A model generated the notes under the pieces. It saw only the letters and a program-made list of their open reading frames with translations, was not told the origin of the DNA and ran no database searches. A stretch of DNA of 64,000 nt from Cohnella fermenti (GTDB lineage Bacteria > Bacillota > Bacilli > Paenibacillales > Paenibacillaceae). Positions 9,792-17,058 of this stretch are shown in pieces. Within the stretch, counting starts at the first letter, position 1, and each line of letters starts with the position of its first letter. Made by a program: the position numbers and the translations under genes. The stretch is taken from assembly GCF_004801405.1 (NCBI RefSeq), contig NZ_SSOB01000002.1, positions 186,001 to 250,000 of the forward strand, written 5' to 3'.

Positions 9792-11660
9792 TCACGGAAG
9801 GAACAGGATGTCCGTCATCGCGTAGTGCGGGCCGGGAGAATCGGTCGCCGCCGTTCCGACCGCCGCAACCGCCGCCTTCAGCGGGCCGGCTCCCTTCGTC
9901 ACCTCGAGCTCCAGCCGATACGTCCCGGCTTCCATCTCAAGCTCGCAGAACTTGCCGGGCGGCGACCGGTGGAATGCGGGCATGAATTCGTCCTTCGCAT
10001 CCGAACGAATGTGTTCGCGGCCGTCGATCCGCAGGCTTGTCGGCCCCTCGGTCGCCGCGATCCAGCGGACCTTCCTGCCGGTCGGAACGACGACGGTCGC
10101 AGCCGCCTTGTAGACGCCGGGCACCGCAGTTCCAAGCTCGGCTTCGAAGTCGAGCAGATTGCCCGGGAATGCGGCTTCTGCCGTTGTCCCGTCCGGAGCC
10201 GCGACCGTCCATTGCATGGCCGGCACAAGCGTCAAGGGGAGCGCTTCGGTGCTCCACACCGTGCCGTCGTGCCGTCTGCGAAGCAGCAAGGTGAGCTCGT
10301 ACCGGGGGTGCGGAATCCCGACATGAGCCACCTCGACTTCCCAGCGGCGGGTGCCGCCCGGCTCCAGCTCCAGCTTCACGAAGGATTGCGCCGCCCCCTT
10401 CCAGCCGGAGGGCAAGATCAGCTCCGCCTCTCCTTGCCATGCGGTTCGGGAGCGATTCTCGAGGGCGAACGCCACTCTGCGGCTGCCGCCCCGCTCGATG
10501 ACCGGACCTTCCGCGCCGTAATCGACGGTCAGCTCCAGCCCGAGACCGGGCGTCGCCGCGCCTCTCGGCAGCAGATAGCGGTTCTGCCGCGGCGACGGCA
10601 GCGGCGTGCTCCCGCCGGGACCGCGGGGCGCGATGCCTCCGGAAGTCGGCTCCGCGGCGGACAGGCTCACGGGCAGTTGCCAAGCGGCGATAACCTCGCG
10701 TCCGACGTGCATCGTCCGTTCCGTCAGCTCGTTCAGATCGGCCGGCGCGGGGAACCCTTTGATCGGAGGACTGACGACCACCCGATCGCCCACGGGAGCG
10801 ACCCACCGCTCGGGCAGGCTGTCCCTGCCCCCGATAATGCCGAGAATCGCTCCGAGCGTAGCGGCGGTGCAGTCCGTATCGTAGCCGCAGTTGGTCGCCT
10901 TGAGGAGCGCGTCGCCGAAGTCTTCGCCGTACAGCCAGCCCAATATTGTGAACGCGATGTTCTGGGGAGCGTCCGTGAAGTTGTCGTCGCCGTGATGCTC
11001 AAGAATAAGCCGGCGGGCTTCCTTCCACTCGATCCCTTCGGCGTGCCAGGCCAGCAGATCCTTGACCGCCCGCGCCGTCCGGCAGTCCTCGGGGATGTAC
11101 GACAGCCCGATGCGAATCAGCGCATCCCGGTCCGATTCGACGAACGCCGCGCTCTCGATCGCTGCGAAGAACATCTCTCCGTATACGCCTTCTCCGCCGG
11201 CGTGATCGACGATCGCGTCCTCGTAAGCATAGGCTGCGGCCCGTTCCGGGGCCCCCGGAGCGACCATCGCCCAGATCTCGGAGCGGATGGGCGACCCCAT
11301 GCAGTCCTTGAACGGATTATTGAACCAGCCCGAGATGGGCGCCGTCAGGCCGCGACGCAGGTTCGCCAGCGCATAGCCGTATTCATCGAATGGGAAAAAG
11401 ATATGCTCCACCCACTCCTGCCCGAGCTCCCTGGCCGTCAGCCGGGCCCCGTACTGTTCCAGCGCGTGCAGCCATACCAATTGGAGATCCAGGTCATCGT
11501 TCTCCAACGGCTCGTCGGGAAGCACGGGGTAGAAGCTCAGATCCAGCAGCTCCTTGACTCCTTCGACGGGCACACCCAGCGTTCCCCCGATGTTTTTGCC
11601 GAGCCAGCCTCCGTACACCTTGTCATAATAGTCTTGTTCGTTCAGAATAATCTCGTTCAC
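9792..11660 (-). CDS. ADP-ribosylglycohydrolase-like protein with C-terminal beta domains
   Basis: Residues 1-320 or so match the DraG/ARH fold: GGWLGKNIGGTLGVPVEG at the start, a metal-site segment ENDDLDLQ at about 52-60 and GYDTDCTAATLGAILG at about 255-270. DraG relatives remove ADP-ribose from proteins or act on related glycosides. The roughly 300 residues that follow are beta-rich, resembling Ig-like or carbohydrate-binding folds, and are not part of the classic enzyme. There is no signal peptide. It faces an AraC regulator divergently (131 bp between starts) and a nucleoside hydrolase lies 1.8 kb on. A role on a glycoside or nucleoside rather than on protein ADP-ribose is possible; that is inference. 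Confidence 0.83.
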   Translation of the reverse strand: MNEIILNEQDYYDKVYGGWLGKNIGGTLGVPVEGVKELLDLSFYPVLPDEPLENDDLDLQLVWLHALEQYGARLTARELGQEWVEHIFFPFDEYGYALANLRRGLTAPISGWFNNPFKDCMGSPIRSEIWAMVAPGAPERAAAYAYEDAIVDHAGGEGVYGEMFFAAIESAAFVESDRDALIRIGLSYIPEDCRTARAVKDLLAWHAEGIEWKEARRLILEHHGDDNFTDAPQNIAFTILGWLYGEDFGDALLKATNCGYDTDCTAATLGAILGIIGGRDSLPERWVAPVGDRVVVSPPIKGFPAPADLNELTERTMHVGREVIAAWQLPVSLSAAEPTSGGIAPRGPGGSTPLPSPRQNRYLLPRGAATPGLGLELTVDYGAEGPVIERGGSRRVAFALENRSRTAWQGEAELILPSGWKGAAQSFVKLELEPGGTRRWEVEVAHVGIPHPRYELTLLLRRRHDGTVWSTEALPLTLVPAMQWTVAAPDGTTAEAAFPGNLLDFEAELGTAVPGVYKAAATVVVPTGRKVRWIAATEGPTSLRIDGREHIRSDAKDEFMPAFHRSPPGKFCELEMEAGTYRLELEVTKGAGPLKAAVAAVGTAATDSPGPHYAMTDILFLP

Positions 11661-11790
11661 GTCTCGTCGCCTCGCCCTCGGTATCGGTATCGAATATGCG
11701 AATTCATCCTTACCCTATCGCACGCTCGGTCCCGATGGAATGGACGGCGTTGAGATCGTGGCGGGTGCCAATCTTAGAGGTGGTGGTCTG

Positions 11791-12675
11791 ATGCTGTTCT
11801 CGATAAGCAACCGCACTTGCCTGGAAGTCAAGTGGGCGAACGTCCATCGGGGGGACGAGCGCTTCTACCGAACCCCGCACAGCAATCCTCATTACAACCT
11901 GATCATGGTCATCGACGGGCCTGTCTACCTGGAGGCGGCCGGGGAGAAGCTGACCCTTCAAGCCGGAGAGGTGCTGCTGCTGACTCCATGGCAGGAGCAC
12001 CAGGGCTGGCGAAGCTCGGAGCCGCACTCGGGCTTCTTCTGGGCCCAATTCGCCGCCGAGCCCGGCCTGGGCGTCATCCGCGACAATGCGGAGCCGGAGG
12101 ACGAGATTCCTCTGCTGCAGCCGGCCGCCAACGACCTGCGGACGTCGCCCGGCGCCCCTCCGCCCCTGCTGTTGCCGCAGCGAATGCGAGCGCAGAGCCG
12201 CTTCGAGATTCTGGTTCTCTTCGAGAAGCTGATCGACGAGATGGATCGCCCCCGCGGCTACTACCGCTTCCGCGCGGCCTCGCTGCTCTGGACGATGCTC
12301 GAACGGCTGGCCGACGAGACGCTTCGGCAGCGCAACGCCGACACGTCGCTTCCCGCCTCCTTCCTGACCTATCGGAGGATTGTCAACTTCATCGAGGAGT
12401 CGTACCGGCGCCCCATCTCCACGGAAGAGTACGGGCATGAGCTCCGGCTGACCTACGAGTATATCTGCCAGGTTTTCAAGAAGTATGCGGGCATCACCAT
12501 CACGACCTACGTCCAGTTGCTCCGCCTGCAGCAGGCTCAGGACCTGCTGAGAAGAACGGACAAGCCGGTGCAGGACATCGCGGGCGAGGTCGGGTACGAG
12601 GATGCGTACTACTTCGCAAGACTGTTCAAGAGAACGACCGGCGTGACGCCGACGGACTTCCGCCGCCGGTTGTGA
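11791..12675 (+). CDS. AraC-family transcriptional regulator with N-terminal cupin domain
   Basis: This 294-residue protein has an N-terminal AraC-type sugar-binding cupin (HYNLIMVIDGPVYLEA, about 32-47) and a C-terminal AraC double helix-turn-helix ending with EVGYEDAYYFARLFKRTTG. I took the ATG at 11791 (MLFSIS) after GAGGTGG. It is divergent from the ADP-ribosylglycohydrolase-like gene and probably controls it. The inducer is unknown. Confidence 0.88.
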   Translation: MLFSISNRTCLEVKWANVHRGDERFYRTPHSNPHYNLIMVIDGPVYLEAAGEKLTLQAGEVLLLTPWQEHQGWRSSEPHSGFFWAQFAAEPGLGVIRDNAEPEDEIPLLQPAANDLRTSPGAPPPLLLPQRMRAQSRFEILVLFEKLIDEMDRPRGYYRFRAASLLWTMLERLADETLRQRNADTSLPASFLTYRRIVNFIEESYRRPISTEEYGHELRLTYEYICQVFKKYAGITITTYVQLLRLQQAQDLLRRTDKPVQDIAGEVGYEDAYYFARLFKRTTGVTPTDFRRRL

Positions 12676-12689
12676 GGGGCGGGCAATCG

Positions 12690-12860
12690 GGCGGCGAGGA
12701 GTGGCGTGGCGTGTTGCGCGGGGAGTGAGGGGGCGCGAGAGGCGAGGGGCGTGTTGTTGGGAGCGAGGAGCGTTGCGTGGGAGGCGAGGGCATGTTGCTG
12801 GGAGCGAGGAGGCGAGGGGCGAACAGCTCGGAGGGGGCGAGGGCAACAAATGCGGAGGCA
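12690..12860 (+). repeat. G-rich degenerate repeats
   Basis: The block is built from GAGGCGAGGG-type motifs (12739, 12781, 12809) separated by 42 and 28 bp and interleaved with TGTTGYTGGGAGCGAGGA. Strong purine bias on the plus strand opens frames in several phases, but none looks like a gene. Together with the next three repeat features it fills the 736-bp gap between the AraC and nucleoside hydrolase genes. Confidence 0.6.
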
Positions 12861-12866
12861 GCGGAA

Positions 12867-12962
12867 CAAGCTGTCGTTGTACGGATTTCCCGTACATTTC
12901 CCCCGCCAACCGCCTCTTCGGAGCGTCGTTGTACGGACTCCTCCACTAACTCCTCCCACGTA
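12867..12962 (+). repeat. 52-bp unit repeat, type C (about 1.7 copies)
   Basis: CGTTGTACGG recurs at 12875 and 12927, exactly 52 bp apart. The first copy contains a perfect hairpin, GTACGG-ATTTC-CCGTAC. The units are related to the longer array at 51703-52165, and the sequence just upstream (GGGCAACAAATGCGGA) also resembles the sequence before that array. Confidence 0.75.
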
Positions 12963-13080
12963 GCCTCTCCGCGCTCGAACGATTGGACTTCCTCCACCAA
13001 CTCCGCCCACCAGCTTCTCCACAACAGGTTTTTCATCACTATGGATGGCCCATGACAGAAAATTTTCATTGTAGGGGGAC
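12963..13080 (+). repeat. Module D, first copy of a dispersed intergenic sequence
   Basis: The block beginning GCCTCTCCGCGCTCGAA and containing ATTGGACTTCCTCCACCAAC and ACTATGGATGGCC recurs with clear similarity at 52171-52306, again straight after type C units. It shows no convincing gene. Confidence 0.75.
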
Positions 13081-13117
13081 AACGCTCCCCGGTGACCTCG
13101 AAGTTTGCACTTCATTG

Positions 13118-13371
13118 CCCGGTCCGGGGCCGCCCGCGGCACTTTTTATGCGATTTTTCACATTCGTTGCCCGGTCCGGGGCCGCCCGCGGCACTTTTTA
13201 TGTGGTTTTTCACATTCGTTACCCGGTCCGAGGCCGCTCGCGGCACTTTTTATGTGGTTTTTCGCATTCATTGCCCGGTCCGAGGCCGTCCATGGCACTT
13301 TTTATGTGGTTTTTCACATAAAATGGCCATTTGAGGCGGTTCGGCAGCGATTATATGCGGTTTTTCGCATA
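13118..13371 (+). repeat. 52-bp tandem array, type A (four units plus a diverged fifth)
   Basis: CCCGGTCCG starts at 13118, 13170, 13222 and 13274, each 52 bp apart. Each unit carries a GC hairpin (GCCGC-CC-GCGGC) and a second hairpin of the form ATGTG-GTTTTT-CACAT at 13148, 13200, 13252 and 13304, with a diverged one at 13355. Because 52 is not a multiple of three, frames read across it are not genes. There are no unique spacers, so it is not CRISPR. Confidence 0.85.
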
Positions 13372-13411
13372 AAACGTGAGGGGCTGGGCGATTGCTCAAG
13401 AGCCTCTTCGC

Positions 13412-14332
13412 TCAAATCACCCGCCCGAGAAAATGCGCCAGGAACCCCGACGCGTCCACCTTCACGCAGACGTCGACGTTCGGCCGCTCGCCCGGCACTT
13501 CGCGCGTTCGCGCCAGTTGCTCGCCGGCAAGCTCCACGGCCAGATGCATCGGCTCGGTCTCGACCAGCTCCGGCTTCACGACGACGCCGATGGCGAGCGG
13601 GTCGTGCAGGCCGCAGCCGCCGATGCCCGGATACGCGTCTTCGTAGAACCGGATGTAGAATTCCGTCATATCCGCGAAGAAGCCGCCCAATTCGGCGTCC
13701 TTCTCCCGCCAAGCGGGCAGGCTGGACATCGGCAGCAGCGTCTGCATCGTGACGTCGAGCCCGACGAGCGTAATCGGCAAGCCGGAGCGGAACACGATGT
13801 CCGCCGCCTCCGGATCGCTGAAGATGTTCGCCTCCGCATATTCGCTTACGTTGCCCGGCCGCCTCGCTGCACCGCCCATGATCACGACCCGCCCCACCAG
13901 CCGGGCGATCTCCGGGTCCCTGCGCACGACATGCGCCAGATTCGTAAGCGGCCCGACGCACACGAGCGTCACCTCGTTCTTGCGGCTGTGCACCGTCTCG
14001 ATGATGAAGTCGACGGCGCCAAGCGGGCTCTTGCTCTTCGCCGGAGCGGAGAACGTCGCCGAGCCGAGTCCGTGCTCCCCGTGAATATGGCGCGGGTACG
14101 CTTCCTTCGTCCGCACCAGCGGCCGCGTCGAGCCTTCGTGGACCGGAACGTCGGAGCGCCCCAGCTTCTCCAGCACGACAAGCGAATTGCGCGTCGCTTC
14201 CTCCACCGTGATGTTGCCGAACGTCGTCGTCAGCCCCAGCAGCTCGATCTCGGGGGAACGAACCGCATAGGCGATGGCCAGCGCGTCGTCCACTCCCGTA
14301 TCCACGTCCAGAATAATCGGTTTGACAGTCAT
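13412..14332 (-). CDS. Nucleoside hydrolase (inosine-uridine preferring type)
   Basis: This 306-residue enzyme would cleave the base-ribose bond of nucleosides. The family signature DVDTGVDDALAIAYA at residues 9-23 supplies the calcium-binding aspartates, and the C-terminal GGCGLHDPLAIG carries the conserved HD pair. ATG at 14332 follows AGGAGGAACC on the minus strand; a longer frame upstream lacks a ribosome site. No signal peptide is present. It stands alone, although the ADP-ribosylglycohydrolase-like gene 1.8 kb away suggests some nucleoside or ADP-ribose salvage in this part of the chromosome. Confidence 0.93.
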   Translation of the reverse strand: MTVKPIILDVDTGVDDALAIAYAVRSPEIELLGLTTTFGNITVEEATRNSLVVLEKLGRSDVPVHEGSTRPLVRTKEAYPRHIHGEHGLGSATFSAPAKSKSPLGAVDFIIETVHSRKNEVTLVCVGPLTNLAHVVRRDPEIARLVGRVVIMGGAARRPGNVSEYAEANIFSDPEAADIVFRSGLPITLVGLDVTMQTLLPMSSLPAWREKDAELGGFFADMTEFYIRFYEDAYPGIGGCGLHDPLAIGVVVKPELVETEPMHLAVELAGEQLARTREVPGERPNVDVCVKVDASGFLAHFLGRVI

Positions 14333-14564
14333 GTATGGTTCCTCCTCGGTGGCGAGCAAGCCTTGAACTTGAGCTTTTCTTCCACCATACCACTTCCGAG
14401 CAGCTTCCGCCAAGGAACGACAGCGGACAGCAGACGCGAGGACTAGGAGGCCGCGAGGGGAGGCGGACGCAATAATTCGAGAATCGGCGCACGAACGCTC
14501 ACTTTCCTCTCCGATTGCGCATAGGATACGCCAGCGATTCGCCACATGGAGAGAGTGAACCTAC

Positions 14565-15401
14565 GTGTATAGTGTCAACCCCTTCCGCTGGGAGAACGGC
14601 TCGGCTCCCTCAAGCATCCCGTCAGGCAAAGCGATCGACGTACTGATTCCCGCCATCGAGAAAGACCTTGCGACCCTGCCCCACGTCATCGACAGCATCC
14701 GCAAGCACGTTCGCCACCCGATCGGCCGCATTCATCTCGTCTCCCCCGACAGCCGCCCTCTCAAGAGCTTGGCCAAGGCCAAGGGCTGCGCCTTCGTCGA
14801 CGAGCGCTCGCTGGTAAGCCTCAAGAAGAGCGATATCCGCTACGGCACGAAGCAGTGGGAGCGCTCCGGCTGGCTGTACCAACAGTTGCTGAAGCTGAGC
14901 GGAGACACGGTCGGCAAGGAAGCTTACGTGCTCGTCGCCGACGCCGATACAGTGCTGATTCGTCCGCATCGGTTCCTGAAGGGGCGCCGTCCCATTTTCT
15001 ATACGCGCACGTGGAGTCAGCCCGAGTATTACCGGACCTATCGGAAGCTGCTCGGTCGTGAGCCGACCTCCCCCGTTTCGTTCGTGACTCACTATATGCT
15101 TTTCCACAAGAGGACATTGGCCGGGTTAAAAAAAGCGATCGAGAAAAAGCACGGAACAAAGTGGTACGAGGCGATTCTGAAGTGCATGGATCGGAAGCAG
15201 CCGTTCGCGTTCTCCGAATTCGAGACGTACGGGAACTACGTATACTCGGTCGCCCCGGGGAGCTGCCTGCTTCGGAGCGCCAAGAACAAGCACGTCCATC
15301 GCGCCTTCGGGACGCTGACCGGCGCCGAGCTGCGAACATATTCGAGGAAGTACCGCTCGCTGTCCTTCCACCAGCGCCGGGAGTATTCGAAGCGGGGATA
15401 A
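14565..15401 (+). CDS. DUF6492-type protein, glycosyltransferase-like
   Basis: This 278-residue protein has VDVLIPAIEKDLATLPHVID-like opening strands, a DADT motif (YVLVADADTVLIRP, about 122-135) recalling the DXD metal site of GT-A glycosyltransferases, and a positively charged C-terminus. It starts at a GTG after GGAGAG, 233 bp from the divergent nucleoside hydrolase start. I see no neighbours that show its acceptor. A cell-surface glycan role is a guess from the fold. Confidence 0.7.
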   Translation: MYSVNPFRWENGSAPSSIPSGKAIDVLIPAIEKDLATLPHVIDSIRKHVRHPIGRIHLVSPDSRPLKSLAKAKGCAFVDERSLVSLKKSDIRYGTKQWERSGWLYQQLLKLSGDTVGKEAYVLVADADTVLIRPHRFLKGRRPIFYTRTWSQPEYYRTYRKLLGREPTSPVSFVTHYMLFHKRTLAGLKKAIEKKHGTKWYEAILKCMDRKQPFAFSEFETYGNYVYSVAPGSCLLRSAKNKHVHRAFGTLTGAELRTYSRKYRSLSFHQRREYSKRG

Positions 15402-15408
15402 ACGCAGA

Positions 15409-15450
15409 GAGCCGAACCCCGCTCCCGACATGCGGAAGAAGGTTCGGCTC
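15409..15450. terminator. Bidirectional hairpin between convergent genes
   Basis: GAGCCGAACC and GGTTCGGCTC arms enclose a 22-nt loop between the DUF6492 gene and the SLH gene. There is no strong T-run on either side. Confidence 0.6.
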
Positions 15451-15464
15451 GGGAAGCTCCGCGA

Positions 15465-16946
15465 TCAGCTCTCCAGCGCAGCCAAGGCGGCGGTCAGCAT
15501 GACGGCAAGCTCGGCTCGGGTGACTGTTTTGTCGGCCGCGAACTGGCCTTCGGTGTTGCCGTTCACGATGCCGAGCTGCGCCGCCGTGGCGACGTACACG
15601 CGCGAGGCCGACGGAATGCTTGCGGCGTCCGTGAACTTCTGCTGCAGCAGCGCCTCCGCCGAGCTCGAATCCAGCAGCTCGACCGCATCGTTCGCCTCCA
15701 CAATCGCCTTGACGAGCGCAACGACAACTTCCGCACGCGTGGAATTCGTCGACGGGCTGAACTTCCCGCCGCTCGTCGAGAACAAGCTCTTCGCCGCTTC
15801 GACGGAGCTGTACGACCAGCGGCCGCTCGGCACGTCGGAGAAGGTTGCCGAGCCGCTCGCCGACGAGGCGGAGGCGGTCAGGTCAAACGCCTTGGCCAGC
15901 ATCGTCGCCAGCGTCTCGCGCGTGACCGTGCCGCCCGGGTTGAACTTCTTGTTCTGGTCGCCCTGCACGATTCCCTTCGCGACCAATCCCTTGATCGCCT
16001 GCGCGGCCCAGTGGTTGCCAATGTCGGTCAGCTCGACGCTTGAGCCGGAGCCCGAACCGGTACCGGTGCCGGAAGAGGAGCCGCCATTGTTGCCGGAGCC
16101 CTGCTGGCCCTGGCCCTGCCCCTGGCCCCTGCCGGGCTGGCCGCCCATCACCTGAAGGGTCGACGCGATCTGCCGCTTCAGCATCTCCGCGAGCCCTTCA
16201 AGCTCCTTGTCCGCTTGCTCCTGCGTCAAGGTTCCCGCGGTCACCTTCACCGCGATGGCCGCTTCCGCCGCTTCGGTCAATTGCGCGAGCAGCTCCTCCT
16301 CCGTCCAGCCCTGGCTGACGGCGTACTCGAGCAGCGTCTGCTCCTCGCCCAGCGCTTCCTGCAGCTCGGACGCCTCGACGCCGAGAATTCCCGCCGCCAG
16401 CTCCAGCACCGAGTAGGCTTGTCCGCCGCCTTGGCCCATCCCCATGCCCGGCCCGCCGCCGAAGGAGAGGGACTCGCTCTCGGCCAGCTCCTTCAGCCTG
16501 TCCGCCAGTCCGTCCAGCGCCTTCTCCGCCTGCTCCTCGGTCAGCTTCCCGCTCGCGACGGCTTCCGCAACAGCCGCTTCGATGGCGCTCTCCCATTGCG
16601 CCAGCAGCGAAGCCTCCGTCACGCCGAGGCTGACGGCATATTCGGCGAGAGTCGTGCCGCCCTCTACAGCCGCCAGAAGCTCGCTCTGCTCAACGCCGAG
16701 GATCTCGGCGAGGCTGCCCAGCAAGTCGATGCCCGCGACGCCTTGCAAGCCCTGCAAGCCTTGGCCTCCCTGGGACTGGAAGCCTCCCTGGTTCGCTCCG
16801 GTCGGCACCCGGGCCGGGGCGGACGCGGAAGACGCGCTTGCCGCGTCGGCGGAAGGGAGGCCCGTTGCGGCCGCTCCTCCGAACAAGAGAGCGGCTGCAG
16901 CGGTGCTTGCAATCAATCGCTTCGATATACGGGTACGGTTCTTCAT
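15465..16946 (-). CDS. S-layer homology domain protein with duplicated helical region
   Basis: This 493-residue secreted protein has a signal peptide of about 35 residues (cleavage near PSADA). Two similar helical blocks follow, each with ILGVE near its start and LTEEQAEKALDGLA or LTQEQADKELEGLA near its end, at about 75-165 and 178-270, separated by a Gly/Met-rich stretch. A Gly/Gln/Ser linker leads to three SLH domains from about 310 to the end (NHWAAQAIKGLVAKGIVQGD opens the first). SLH domains bind pyruvylated cell-wall polymer, so the protein is probably displayed on the wall. Its specific job is unknown. Confidence 0.88.
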   Translation of the reverse strand: MKNRTRISKRLIASTAAAALLFGGAAATGLPSADAASASSASAPARVPTGANQGGFQSQGGQGLQGLQGVAGIDLLGSLAEILGVEQSELLAAVEGGTTLAEYAVSLGVTEASLLAQWESAIEAAVAEAVASGKLTEEQAEKALDGLADRLKELAESESLSFGGGPGMGMGQGGGQAYSVLELAAGILGVEASELQEALGEEQTLLEYAVSQGWTEEELLAQLTEAAEAAIAVKVTAGTLTQEQADKELEGLAEMLKRQIASTLQVMGGQPGRGQGQGQGQQGSGNNGGSSSGTGTGSGSGSSVELTDIGNHWAAQAIKGLVAKGIVQGDQNKKFNPGGTVTRETLATMLAKAFDLTASASSASGSATFSDVPSGRWSYSSVEAAKSLFSTSGGKFSPSTNSTRAEVVVALVKAIVEANDAVELLDSSSAEALLQQKFTDAASIPSASRVYVATAAQLGIVNGNTEGQFAADKTVTRAELAVMLTAALAALES

Positions 16947-17058
16947 GGTACTCCACCTTTCATCGCATTGGGTATCGTTTCCTCCATAACCTTACGACGG
17001 CTGTATGAATGGACCATGAATGGCCGATGAACGGACGAGATCCTTAGAATCTTTTAAT

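Noticed and set aside
9825-11753. 642-residue plus-strand frame opposite the ADP-ribosylglycohydrolase-like gene
   Set aside because: It is a GC-driven antisense shadow; the minus-strand protein has clear family motifs.
13118-13371. CRISPR array
   Set aside because: Units follow one another without unique spacers, and no cas gene lies in the window.
12701-13752. Open frames over the GA-rich and 52-bp repeats before the nucleoside hydrolase
   Set aside because: They arise from composition bias and repeats; peptides repeat out of phase and no start signal is present.
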